Shown piece by piece: positions 39,219 through 47,737 of a stretch of DNA of 64,000 bases. The notes under the pieces are model-generated. The model searched no databases. It was given only the letters and a program-made list of their open reading frames with translations, and had not been told where the DNA came from. The DNA is from Terripilifer ovatus (GTDB lineage Bacteria > Pseudomonadota > Alphaproteobacteria > Rhizobiales > Beijerinckiaceae): NCBI GenBank assembly GCA_029222685.1, contig JARHVB010000010.1, positions 1 to 64,000 of the forward strand. The letters run 5' to 3'. Position 1 is the stretch's first letter. Every line of letters starts with the position of its first letter. The position numbers and the translations under genes are program-made.

Positions 39219-40157
39219 ATGCCGGAATTGCGCGTCTCCCGTGCTGGACAGATTGCCGATGGCATTCACCTGTTCGAGCTCCGCGCCCCCGACGGCGCCG
39301 ATCTGCCGCCCTTCACCAGCGGCGGCCATCTGGTCGTGCGGGTGCCCAATGGCGAGGAGCGCAAATATTCGCTCAGCAACGACCCGGTCGAGCGCGACCG
39401 CTATGTCATCGCCGTCAAGCGCGAGGCCAACGGCCGCGGCGGCTCGATCAGCCTGGTCGACAATGTTCGCGAAGGCGACATGCTCACCGTCTCCGAGCCG
39501 CACAACGACTTCCCGCTGGTGCCGTCGTCCGCCGGCTATATCCTGATCGCCGGCGGCATCGGCATCACGCCGATCATTTCCATGGCGCGCCACCTGCTCA
39601 GCGAGGGGAAGGGCAATTTCAAGCTCTATTATCTGAGCCGGGACGCTGCCTCCGCCGCCTTCCTCGACGATCTCAAGCAGCCGGAATTCGCCGGCAAGGT
39701 CATCATACACCACGACGGCGGCAATCCCGAAGCCGGCTACGATCTTTGGCCAGTGCTCGAAAAATCGCGCGGCCATGTCTATTGCTGCGGCCCGCGCGGG
39801 CTGATGGATGCGGTGCGCGACATGACCGGTCACTGGTCGAGCAGCAACGTGCATTTCGAGGCTTTCGTCGATGGCTCCCAGCCGCAGCCGGACGACCTGC
39901 CGTTTACGGTGCGCATCGAGAAGACCGGCGAAATCCTGGACGTGCCGGTCGGCGTTTCGATCCTCGAAGCCCTGCGTGATGCCGGCCACAATGTCCCGTC
40001 GTCCTGCGAGAGCGGCTCCTGCGGCTCGTGCCGAACGAAGCTTGTTTCGGGCGATGTCGACCATCGCGATTTCGTGCTCATGCCGGATGAATATGCCACC
40101 AACATCATGGTTTGCGTGTCACGCGGGCGCGGCGGTGAAGTGGTGATCGACATATGA
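39219..40157 (+). CDS. PDR/VanB-family oxygenase reductase (FMN, NAD, 2Fe-2S)
   Basis: A 312-residue electron-transfer protein. The flavin domain has RKYSLSNDPVERDRYVIAVK, the NAD domain has ILIAGGIGITPIISMARHLL and YCCGPRGLMDAV, and the C-terminal plant-type ferredoxin domain has CESGSCGSCRTKLVSGD with the last cysteine in MVCVSRG. This order is that of phthalate dioxygenase reductase. It would pass NADH electrons to the Rieske oxygenase encoded divergently. It is the first gene of the plus-strand operon, and the dehydrogenase follows after 10 bases. ATG 39219 has AGGAAC upstream. Confidence 0.92.
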   Translation: MPELRVSRAGQIADGIHLFELRAPDGADLPPFTSGGHLVVRVPNGEERKYSLSNDPVERDRYVIAVKREANGRGGSISLVDNVREGDMLTVSEPHNDFPLVPSSAGYILIAGGIGITPIISMARHLLSEGKGNFKLYYLSRDAASAAFLDDLKQPEFAGKVIIHHDGGNPEAGYDLWPVLEKSRGHVYCCGPRGLMDAVRDMTGHWSSSNVHFEAFVDGSQPQPDDLPFTVRIEKTGEILDVPVGVSILEALRDAGHNVPSSCESGSCGSCRTKLVSGDVDHRDFVLMPDEYATNIMVCVSRGRGGEVVIDI

Positions 40158-40167
40158 AAGACGCATC

Positions 40168-41385
40168 ATGACGGAGCGCAAACTGCGCCTCGGCGTCGCC
40201 GGCCTTGGCCGGGCCTTCAGCCTGATGCTGCCGACCCTGGTGCAGGATGCGCGCATCGAAATCGTCGCCGGAGCGGATCCGCGGCCTGAGGCGCGGGATC
40301 GCTTCACCCAGGATTTCGCCGGCCGCGCCTATGAGCGCGTTGCCGACATGTGCGCCGATCCGGCCATTGAGGCCGTCTACGTCTCGACGCCGCATCAATT
40401 TCACCGCGAGAATGTCGAGGCTGCCGCCGCCGCGGCCAAGCACATCCTGTGCGAAAAGCCGATGGCGCTTTCGGTCGACGATTGCCGCTCCATGATCGAG
40501 ACGGCGCGCCGTGCCCGCGTGGCACTGGTGGTTGGCCACAGCCATTCGTTCGACGCTCCCGTTCGCCGCGCCAGAGAGATCGTCGAAAGCGGCGCCGTCG
40601 GCGATCTGCGCATGATGAGCGCGCTCAACTACACCGATTTCATCTATCGTCCGCGCCGGCCGGAAGAGTTAGATACGGCGCAGGGCGGCGGCGTGATCTT
40701 CAATCAGGCGCCGCATCAGGTCGACACTTTGCGCTTCATCGGCGGCGGCATGGTGAAGTCGGTGCGCGCCGCGACGGGTGTGCTCGACAGGGCCCGCCGC
40801 ACCGAGGGCGCCTACACCGCCTTCCTGACCTTCGAGAACGGCGTCGGCGCCAGCCTGACCTACAGTGGTTATGCCCATTTCGATTCGGATGAGCTGGTCG
40901 ACTGGATCAACGAGGGCGGCCTGCCGAAAAACCCCGATAATTACGGCGCGGCCCGTCGCGCCCTGAGCCAGGCGAACGAAGCCGACGAACTGGCGCTGAA
41001 GGCCGCATCGAACTACGGCGGCCCGCGCTACGGCAGCGATCCGCGCGTTTCCGCCAAACCGGCCCAGCGCTGGCACCAGAATTTCGGCCTGCTGATCGCC
41101 TCGTGCGAACATGCCGATTTGCGGCCGACGTCCAAGGGTGTGCTAATTTACGGCGATCAGGAGCGCCGGCTTGAGCCGGTTCCAGTCCCGCCGGTGCCGC
41201 GCATGGAGGTTATTGACGAACTTTATGCGGCTGTTACCGAGGGCCGGGCGCCCGTGCACGATGGCGCCTGGGGGCTGGCAACGATGGAAGTATGTTTCGC
41301 AATTCTCCAATCCGCGCGCGAAGGCCGGGAAATTGCCTTGTCGCATCAGGTCCCGGTGCCGCCGCTTGGCACAGTTGAAGGCTAG
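40168..41385 (+). CDS. Gfo/Idh/MocA dehydrogenase, cis-dihydrodiol dehydrogenase-like
   Basis: A 405-residue NAD(P)-dependent oxidoreductase. The Rossmann domain starts LRLGVAGLGRAFSLMLPTL and contains the family CEKPMALSVDD motif. The C-terminal domain has GGGVIFNQAPHQVDTLRFIGG. In the phthalate 4,5-pathway the rearomatising cis-4,5-dihydrodiol dehydrogenase (Pht4/OphB) belongs to this family. Placement between a PDR reductase and a MarR gene supports the same role on a related substrate; this is inference. MarR follows after five bases. Confidence 0.85.
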   Translation: MTERKLRLGVAGLGRAFSLMLPTLVQDARIEIVAGADPRPEARDRFTQDFAGRAYERVADMCADPAIEAVYVSTPHQFHRENVEAAAAAAKHILCEKPMALSVDDCRSMIETARRARVALVVGHSHSFDAPVRRAREIVESGAVGDLRMMSALNYTDFIYRPRRPEELDTAQGGGVIFNQAPHQVDTLRFIGGGMVKSVRAATGVLDRARRTEGAYTAFLTFENGVGASLTYSGYAHFDSDELVDWINEGGLPKNPDNYGAARRALSQANEADELALKAASNYGGPRYGSDPRVSAKPAQRWHQNFGLLIASCEHADLRPTSKGVLIYGDQERRLEPVPVPPVPRMEVIDELYAAVTEGRAPVHDGAWGLATMEVCFAILQSAREGREIALSHQVPVPPLGTVEG

Positions 41386-41390
41386 AGAAG

Positions 41391-41909
41391 ATGTCGAACC
41401 GGCAGGGAAGTTCGGGCGATAATCAGGTGCTGCTGCGCCGCTGGCGCGATGCCGTGCCCAACGACCGGCTTGCACATCTGATCAAGGATGCCACGCGCGG
41501 CTTGTCGCGCGCCATGCAGACCCGCCTCGCCCGCTACAACGTCTCATTCGGGCACTGGGTCTTCCTGCGCATTCTTTGGGAAAAGGACGGCTTGACCCAG
41601 CGCGAGCTGAGCGAAGAGGCAGGATTGATGGAGCCGACGACCTTTTCCGCGCTCACCACGATGGAAAAGCTCGGATACATCGAACGCCGCAAGCTCCCCC
41701 ACAGTCGCAAGAACGTCTATGTCTTTCTCACCAACGAAGGCCGCGCGCTGAAGGAGAAGCTGGTGCCTTTCGCCGAATATATCAACCAGATCGCCGTCGC
41801 CAACGTCACACCTGCGGAAGTCGCCACCACGCGCAAGGTGCTGCTGGCGATCATCGAAAATCTCGCCCGCGAAGAGAGCGAGGCGGCGGGACGCAGCGAA
41901 GAGGTGTAG
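41391..41909 (+). CDS. MarR-family transcriptional regulator of the Rieske cluster
   Basis: A 172-residue winged-helix protein. The DNA-binding core reads DGLTQRELSEEAGLMEPTTF, then TTMEKLGYIERRKLP and the wing SRKNVYVFLTNEGRAL. MarR proteins usually repress and are released by a phenolic or aromatic ligand. It is cotranscribed with the reductase and dehydrogenase genes, so it would regulate its own operon. The likely sites are the two TTAGGCRTCTAA elements in the divergent control region. Confidence 0.9.
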   Translation: MSNRQGSSGDNQVLLRRWRDAVPNDRLAHLIKDATRGLSRAMQTRLARYNVSFGHWVFLRILWEKDGLTQRELSEEAGLMEPTTFSALTTMEKLGYIERRKLPHSRKNVYVFLTNEGRALKEKLVPFAEYINQIAVANVTPAEVATTRKVLLAIIENLAREESEAAGRSEEV

Positions 41910-42028
41910 AATTTTCAGCCGGTCCCGCTAAGATCGGCCGACAAGGCAATCGTCCCACAAGAGGATGATGCAAATAAACCTGGCGATGCAGCGCAAACGC
42001 GGCGGGCCGGGCAGGAGGAAACGAAGGC

Positions 42029-43534
42029 ATGCACGACGTGGAGTTCGATCACGAACACGCCGAACTATCCGAAGAGGCGCGCCTGGCGATCGCCCAGTCG
42101 ATCTGGAACCAGGAAAACGTCGAGCTGACGACGGTCGGCATCGACATCGGCTCATCGACATCGCATCTGCTGTTCGCGCGCGTGCTGCTGCAGCGCCAGA
42201 CGCAGGGCCTGTCGAGCCGATTCGTCGTCATCGAGCGTCACGTCATCTGGCGCTCGCCGATTATGCTGACGCCGTTTCTGCCCGATGGCACGATCGATGC
42301 CGGCAGGTTGGCGACATTCATCGACGAGGCCTATGACAAAGCCGGCGTCGGCCGAGAGGATGTCGACAGCGGCGCGGTGATCCTGACCGGCGAGGCGATC
42401 AAGAAGACCAATGCCCGCGCCATCGACGAGATCTTTGCCGCCGAAGCCGGCAAGTTCGTCTGCGCCACCGCCGGCCACAAGCTCGAATGCACCCTGGCGG
42501 CGCATGGCTCCGGCGCCGTCGCGCTCTCGAAACAGCGGCAGTCCTGCATCCTGCATGTCGATATCGGCGGCGGCACGACAAAGCTGGCGCTGATCGACAA
42601 GGGCCAGATTGTCGCCCTGCAGGCGTTCGCCGTCGGCGGCCGCCTGATTGCCCAGGACGATGAAGGAAACTGGACGCGCTTCGACGACTCGGTGCAACTC
42701 ATCGCCAGGGAGCAGGACTGGCCGGTGGACGCCGCAGCGCTCGCCGATGAAGCCTTGCGCATCCGCTACGCCGACCGCCTCGCGCAGATCGCTGCCGATT
42801 ATATTCTCGGCGCCGAGCTCGACGATCTCGGCAAGGCGCTGGGGTTGACCGAGCCCTTGCCGGCGCAGCCGAAGCCGTCGGCCTTCACCTTCTCGGGCGG
42901 CGTCGGCGAATATATCTTTACCTACGAGGAGCGCGAATACGGCGATATCGCTAAACATCTCGCCCATGCGCTGACGAAACAATTGTCGGGCCGTTCGCGT
43001 CTGTCGCTCATCGATCCCGGCCAGCGCATCCGTGCCACCGTCATCGGCGCCTCGCAATTCACGGTCCAGGTCAGCGGCAAGACGATCTACCTGCCGCCGA
43101 CGAAAGCGCTGCCGGTTCACAACATCCCGGTGGTACGCCCGCGGCTCTCGCTGGCGACCGTCATTGACGAGCACGCGGTCGCGGACGCCTTCCGCGCGAC
43201 TATCTCAAACATGGATATGGAACCTTCGCAACGCCTCGCCTTCGCTTTTACGTGGGAGGGCGACCCGGAATATTCCCGCCTCTTTGCGATGGCGCGGGCG
43301 ATCAAGTCGGTCGCCGCGCCCCAGGGCCATCGCGATGAATTGCTGGTGCTGATGATCGATGGCGACATCGGCAAGACCATGGGCCGCATTCTGGCTGAGG
43401 AACTCGATATGTCGGGACAAGTGGTGTCCATCGACGGCATCCAGTTGCAGGAACTGGATTTCGTCGACGTCGGCGATCTCATCGATCCGCCCGGCGTCGT
43501 GCCGGTCGTGATCAAATCGCTTCTGTTCTCGTGA
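42029..43534 (+). CDS. EutA-like reactivase (actin-fold ATPase)
   Basis: A 501-residue protein of the EutA family, the ATP-dependent factor that removes inactivated cobalamin from ethanolamine ammonia-lyase. Actin/Hsp70-type nucleotide motifs are visible: phosphate 1 VGIDIGSSTSHLLFA (about residue 36), phosphate 2 HVDIGGGTTKLALID (about 174) and the adenosine motif FTFSGGVGEYIF (about 288). No EutB, EutC or other cobalamin enzyme is encoded in the window, and the neighbours are aromatic-catabolic genes. Its partner is therefore unknown. AGGAGG precedes ATG 42029. A bicupin gene follows after 46 bases. Confidence 0.82.
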   Translation: MHDVEFDHEHAELSEEARLAIAQSIWNQENVELTTVGIDIGSSTSHLLFARVLLQRQTQGLSSRFVVIERHVIWRSPIMLTPFLPDGTIDAGRLATFIDEAYDKAGVGREDVDSGAVILTGEAIKKTNARAIDEIFAAEAGKFVCATAGHKLECTLAAHGSGAVALSKQRQSCILHVDIGGGTTKLALIDKGQIVALQAFAVGGRLIAQDDEGNWTRFDDSVQLIAREQDWPVDAAALADEALRIRYADRLAQIAADYILGAELDDLGKALGLTEPLPAQPKPSAFTFSGGVGEYIFTYEEREYGDIAKHLAHALTKQLSGRSRLSLIDPGQRIRATVIGASQFTVQVSGKTIYLPPTKALPVHNIPVVRPRLSLATVIDEHAVADAFRATISNMDMEPSQRLAFAFTWEGDPEYSRLFAMARAIKSVAAPQGHRDELLVLMIDGDIGKTMGRILAEELDMSGQVVSIDGIQLQELDFVDVGDLIDPPGVVPVVIKSLLFS

Positions 43535-43580
43535 AGTCTGAACCGCACGCCATGAACCGGCGGCTGAAAAGGAGGAAGCA

Positions 43581-44690
43581 ATGAGCGAACAACTGGATCG
43601 TCGTCTGGGGTTGGACCCCTATCTCGACTGGGTCGCCAAGGAAGGATTGAAGGTCACCGAGGATTACGGGATCGATCTGTTCAAGGTCGAGACCGCGCTG
43701 TGGCCGCGTTACGGGGTCAAGGGTGCCGCCGTGCATCTCATCGGCCGCGGCGAATTCACCAACATGTTCCTGCTCGACATTCCACCCGGCGGGTCGAGCG
43801 AGCCGCAGCGCCATCTCTACGAAGACGTCTATTATTGCCTTGAGGGCACCGGCTCGACGCAGGTCGAATTCGACGACGGCACCAAGCGCTCGTTCGAATG
43901 GGGGCCGAAGAGCCTGTTCGCCATTCCGCTGAACGCCAAGCATCGGCACTTCAACGGTTCCGGCCGCGAGCGCGCCTTGCTCGTCACCACCACCGACCTG
44001 CCGCTGGTGATGAACACATTCCACAACGAGAAATTCGTCTTCGATACGAAGTTCGATTTCACCGAGCGCGCCGGCAAACAGTCCTACTTCTCGGGTGAGG
44101 GCGATCTCATCACCGTGCGGCCCGGCAATCACATGTGGGAAACGAATTTCGTTCCCGATCTCGCCGCCATCGAGCTGAAGGAATGGGGTGATCGCGGCGC
44201 CGGCGGCACCAACATCATGTTCGTGCTGGCCGACGGCACCATGCATGCGCATATTTCGGAAATGCCGGTGGGCACCTACAAGAAGGGCCATCGCCACGGG
44301 CCGGGCTTCCATGTGATGTGCGTCACCGGCCACGGTTATTCGCTGCTGTGGTTCGACAAGGACAAGGATTTCACGCGCATCGACTGGAAGCACGGTGTCG
44401 TGTTTCCGCCGGCCGACCGGCAGTTCCACCAGCATTTCAATTCCAGCCGGCAACCGGCGCGCTATCTCGCGACCGGCACCGGCGGCTTGCGCTATCCGCT
44501 GACGACGGCGAACCGCCGCTCCATCCTCGGCATGAAGCCGGGCGAGAAGGGTGCGGTGTCGACATCGATCAAGCAGGGTGGCGACCAGTACGAGTATGAG
44601 GATCAGGACCCGCGCATTCACAAGATCTGGCTTGAGGAAATGAAGAAGAACGGCGTCGAGCCGAAGATGGAAAAATGGATTGCGGCTTGA
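43581..44690 (+). CDS. Bicupin protein, possible ring-cleavage dioxygenase
   Basis: A 369-residue two-cupin protein. Domain 1 (about 55-130) has EPQRHLYEDVYYCLEG and IPLNAKHRHFN. Domain 2 (about 220-300) has GTYKKGHRHGPGFHVM and PPADRQFHQHFN. Domain 2 keeps three or four metal-ligand histidines (HRH, the following H in place of Glu, and HQH). Domain 1 has lost the first His (QRH). Gentisate and 1-hydroxy-2-naphthoate dioxygenases are bicupins of similar size, so ring cleavage is possible but unproved. AAGGAGG precedes ATG 43581. It lies between the EutA-like and acyl-CoA synthetase genes. Confidence 0.8.
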   Translation: MSEQLDRRLGLDPYLDWVAKEGLKVTEDYGIDLFKVETALWPRYGVKGAAVHLIGRGEFTNMFLLDIPPGGSSEPQRHLYEDVYYCLEGTGSTQVEFDDGTKRSFEWGPKSLFAIPLNAKHRHFNGSGRERALLVTTTDLPLVMNTFHNEKFVFDTKFDFTERAGKQSYFSGEGDLITVRPGNHMWETNFVPDLAAIELKEWGDRGAGGTNIMFVLADGTMHAHISEMPVGTYKKGHRHGPGFHVMCVTGHGYSLLWFDKDKDFTRIDWKHGVVFPPADRQFHQHFNSSRQPARYLATGTGGLRYPLTTANRRSILGMKPGEKGAVSTSIKQGGDQYEYEDQDPRIHKIWLEEMKKNGVEPKMEKWIAA

Positions 44691-44702
44691 TGCGCGCTAA
44701 GC

Positions 44703-44803
44703 CTTCTCCCGCAGGGCGGGAGAAGGTGGCCCTTGCCTGCCTGCGCGGAGCCAAGCGGAGCTTGTCTCCGCTTCGGCGAAGGCAGGCAAGGGTCGGATGA
44801 GGG
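44703..44803. repeat. Palindromic repeat, family B, copy 2 (long)
   Basis: CTTCTCCCGC-AGGG-CGGGAGAAGG is followed by nested arms CCTTGCCTGCC and GGCAGGCAAGG around a GCGGAG-rich centre, then GTCGGATGAGGG. It is the longer form of 35123-35176 and sits inside the catabolic operon, between the bicupin stop and the synthetase start. Confidence 0.78.
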
Positions 44804-44827
44804 TGAGAGTTTTCAAAGAGGATTTGA

Positions 44828-46999
44828 ATGAACGCCGAACATATCCAGCGCCGCGTCGACGGTGTTCGACATCTCGTCAACCCGAAGAACGTCGCCATCG
44901 TCGGGGCCAGTGACCGGCCGGGCAATTGGGCGATGGGCGTGTGGCAGGCGCTCGACAAGGGTGGCTATGGCGGCAGCATCTACCCGGTCAATCCGCGCAA
45001 CGAAACCGTATGGGGCGGCAAGACCTGCTACGCCTCGCTCGCGGCGCTGCCGGAAGCGCCCGATCATGTCGTCGTCGTCGTGCCCGGCGAAGCGGCGATC
45101 GCAACCATCGAGGAGGCGGGCCGGTGCGGCGCGCGCAGCGCCACAGTCTTCTCCAGCGGCTTCGGCGAAGGTGGCGATCCGGAAGGGCGCGCGCGCGGCG
45201 TCAAATTGTCGGCCGCCATTGCAAAGGCCGGCCTTGCGGTCTCAGGCCCCAATTGCCTGGGCAATATCGCGGCTCCTTTCGGTTTCCAGACCCTGCGCGA
45301 CGACCGCGTGCCCGATCTCGCGCGCGGACCCGTCGCGGTGCTCGGCCAGAGCGGCGGCATTGTCATGGCGATCTTTCGCGCGCTTTACGCGCGCGGCATT
45401 CGCTGCGGCTATTCGCTGACGACCGGCAATGAGCTTGGACTGACGACACCGGACTATATCCGCTTTCTCGCCGGCGATGCCGATACGAAAGTCATCGTCT
45501 GCTTTATCGAGAGCATCAGGGACGCTCGGGATTTTCGTGATGCCTGCCGTGTTGCGCGCGACGCCGGCAAACCCATCGTGGCGATGAAGATCGGCGGTTC
45601 GGAGGCAAGCCGTGCCGCAGCACTGGCGCACACCGGCTCGCTCGCCGGCGCGCTGGATTGTTTCGACGCGGTCGCGCGCTCTGTCGGCGTCATCAGGGTC
45701 GATACGATCGACGATGTCGTCGAGCTTACGGATTTTCTCGTCCATTCACCGCCGCCGAAAGGCCCGCGTCTTGGCGCTCTCACCTTCTCGGGCGGCCTCA
45801 AAGGGCTGATGCTCGAAGCCGGCGCCCGGCACGGGATCGATTTTCCGGATGTGTCGCAGGCGACGCGCGACAAGCTGGCGCCCATCGTCGGCGTCGGCAC
45901 CTCGCTCGGCAATCCGCTTGATGCAGGTTTCGCGGCCCTATCGAGCGCCGAGGCCTATTTCAAATGCATCGACATCATGCTCGAGGACGAGAACATCGAC
46001 ACGCTGCTTGTACAGGAAGAACTGCCGCAGGTGGAAGGCACCAACCGGAAGGCGCAGAATCTTAAAGTCGTAAACCGGAACATCGCCGCGCATGGCGGCA
46101 AGCCTGTCGCCGTCATCTCCATGGTCTCCTATATGTTTACCGACTACTCGCGCGGTTTTCGCAAGGAACTCACGCATCTGCCGGTGCTGCACGAAGTCGA
46201 CAAGGGCGTGCGCGCTGCTGCTGCTGCCGGGCGCTATGGTGCGCTTGTCGCGCGTCATGACGATGCCTCGCGCGACCATGCCGACGAAGCGCTGAAAGCT
46301 AAAGTCGCAGCCTGCCTCAACGGCGTTCCGTCAGGTATGGCTGCGCTCGACGAACGCAAGTCGAAGGAACTGTTGGCATTGGTCGGCATCCGCTCGCCGC
46401 ATGAGGTCGTCGTGCGGACCGCGGACGAAGCGGTTCGCGCAGCGAATGACATCAGCGGTCGTGTCGTGCTGAAAGTCCTGTCGGCCGACATCCTGCACAA
46501 GTCGGATATCGGTGGCGTGATTGTCGGGCTTGAAGGTGAAGCAGCCGTGCGTGAGGGGTTCCAGCGCATCATTGCCAATGTCGGCAAACACAAACCGGAT
46601 GCGAAGCTCGATGGCGTTCTGGTGGCGGAAATGATTTCCGGCGGTGTCGAGCTTGTTGCCGGCATCCAGCGCGATCCGGAGGTCGGGCCGGTGGTGATGT
46701 TCGGGGCAGGGGGCGTCCTGCTCGAAGTCGCCAAAGACGTCAGCTTCGGCCCGGTGCCGCTGGCACCAGCAGAGGCACGCGACATGATCGCCGCGACCAA
46801 TGCCGGCAAATTGCTCGACGGCTATCGCGGCCAGGCGGCAAGCGACCGCACCGCCGTGGCTACAGCGATCGTCGCGCTGGCGCGCCTTGCCGATGCGCTC
46901 GGCGAGCGCATCGAGGCCATTGACATAAATCCGCTGGTGGCTTTGCCGGGTCAAGGCGGACTCGTGGCGCTGGACGGTCTGGTGGTGTTGCGCGATTGA
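44828..46999 (+). CDS. NDP-forming acyl-CoA synthetase (fused alpha and beta domains)
   Basis: A 723-residue enzyme of the acetate-CoA ligase (ADP-forming)/Pat/AcdAB superfamily. Domains in order: CoA-binding Rossmann (NVAIVGASDRPGNWAMGVWQ), succinyl-CoA-ligase-like domains (AVLGQSGGIVMAIF; HTGSLAGALDCFDAVARS with the phosphohistidine candidate near residue 268), and a C-terminal ATP-grasp (LKVLSADILHKSDIGGVIVG, IDINPLVALPG). It would activate a carboxylic acid, perhaps the product of the preceding enzymes, or release acyl groups with ATP synthesis. AGAGGA precedes ATG 44828. A composite repeat follows the stop. Confidence 0.88.
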   Translation: MNAEHIQRRVDGVRHLVNPKNVAIVGASDRPGNWAMGVWQALDKGGYGGSIYPVNPRNETVWGGKTCYASLAALPEAPDHVVVVVPGEAAIATIEEAGRCGARSATVFSSGFGEGGDPEGRARGVKLSAAIAKAGLAVSGPNCLGNIAAPFGFQTLRDDRVPDLARGPVAVLGQSGGIVMAIFRALYARGIRCGYSLTTGNELGLTTPDYIRFLAGDADTKVIVCFIESIRDARDFRDACRVARDAGKPIVAMKIGGSEASRAAALAHTGSLAGALDCFDAVARSVGVIRVDTIDDVVELTDFLVHSPPPKGPRLGALTFSGGLKGLMLEAGARHGIDFPDVSQATRDKLAPIVGVGTSLGNPLDAGFAALSSAEAYFKCIDIMLEDENIDTLLVQEELPQVEGTNRKAQNLKVVNRNIAAHGGKPVAVISMVSYMFTDYSRGFRKELTHLPVLHEVDKGVRAAAAAGRYGALVARHDDASRDHADEALKAKVAACLNGVPSGMAALDERKSKELLALVGIRSPHEVVVRTADEAVRAANDISGRVVLKVLSADILHKSDIGGVIVGLEGEAAVREGFQRIIANVGKHKPDAKLDGVLVAEMISGGVELVAGIQRDPEVGPVVMFGAGGVLLEVAKDVSFGPVPLAPAEARDMIAATNAGKLLDGYRGQAASDRTAVATAIVALARLADALGERIEAIDINPLVALPGQGGLVALDGLVVLRD

Positions 47000-47013
47000 C
47001 GTGAAGCACGACA

Positions 47014-47114
47014 CTAGAGCTTTTTCGCTTCTGATGGAATCAGAACCGAGCTCTAGGTTTTTGTTTTGACGCATTTTCTTCACGCGAACCGGCATCCACT
47101 TCGCTCGAAAATGC
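47014..47114 (+). repeat. Composite interspersed repeat, copy 2 (two modules)
   Basis: Module 1 (47014-47056) is a hairpin with arms CTAGAGC / GCTCTAG and inner arms TTCTGAT / ATCAGAA. Module 2 (47071-47114) matches the reverse complement of 16762-16805 at 40 of 44 positions. It separates the catabolic operon (plus) from the MarR gene at 47116 (minus), whose stop codon lies two bases beyond. Confidence 0.82.
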
Positions 47115-47115
47115 T

Positions 47116-47637
47116 CTATCCAGGCGCCTTCCGCTTCATCAGCAAGGCGCGATCCTGATCGTCTTCCTCGCGCATGCGCGCCTCGATGCGCTCGAGCAGC
47201 TTCAGGAAAGTCTTTCGCTCGGTCGCATCGAGGTCCGCGAGGATGTCTGCCTCGATCGTGAGCGCCTCGCGGGCCATCCGGTCATAGACACGTTCCGCCG
47301 CCTCGGTGAGCCGCACGATCGACATGCGCTGGTCGTCGACATTTTCGGTGCGTGCGACGAGGCCGAACTCGATGAGGCGCAGCAGGGCGCGGCTGACGGC
47401 GACCCTGTCCAGGGTGAGAAAGCGGCGTACGTCGGCGGACGACATGGGGCCGAAGTGCGCTAGCGCCGTCATCACCTTCCATTCCGGCTCCGTCAGCCCT
47501 GGATCGTCCGCATAGATGGTTGCCAGGCGCCGGCGCACCAGCGAGGCAAGCACCGTGATCCGGTAGGGCGCAAAGCGCGGCAGATCCAGGCGGATCCGGC
47601 CGGAAGACAGGGAGATATCCTTCTTGGCTTTGCTCAT
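47116..47637 (-). CDS. MarR-family transcriptional regulator, divergent from LLM oxygenase
   Basis: A 173-residue winged-helix protein: LTEPEWKVMTALAHFGPMSS, then SADVRRFLTLDRVAVSRALL and the wing VDDQRMSIVRLTEAAERVYD. It ends in an acidic coiled helix. It is divergent from the LLM flavin monooxygenase gene by 100 bases, the classical layout for a regulator and its target. ATG 47637 is used; the frame upstream of it runs through the shared promoter region. Confidence 0.9.
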   Translation of the reverse strand: MSKAKKDISLSSGRIRLDLPRFAPYRITVLASLVRRRLATIYADDPGLTEPEWKVMTALAHFGPMSSADVRRFLTLDRVAVSRALLRLIEFGLVARTENVDDQRMSIVRLTEAAERVYDRMAREALTIEADILADLDATERKTFLKLLERIEARMREEDDQDRALLMKRKAPG

Positions 47638-47661
47638 GCGATTTCCCGAATGGATTTTAGA

Positions 47662-47696
47662 TTGACAACCTGCCGAAACTCGTAACAAATGATACG
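47662..47696 (+). promoter_or_regulatory. Putative promoter and operator of the LLM oxygenase/MarR pair
   Basis: TTGACA at 47662-47667 is a perfect -35 element for the plus strand. A near-palindrome CGTAAC-AAAT-GATACG at 47681-47696 overlaps where the -10 would be. A repressor bound there would block the promoter. The assignment to the MarR protein is inference. Confidence 0.45.
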
Positions 47697-47737
47697 AAAT
47701 AGCCTGGCTGTAAAGCCGGCACAGGTGGAGGGATAGC

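Noticed and set aside
44703..44803. Possible CRISPR or tandem-repeat array
   Set aside because: The structure is a nested palindrome with no regular repeat-spacer pattern; no CRISPR array is present in the window.
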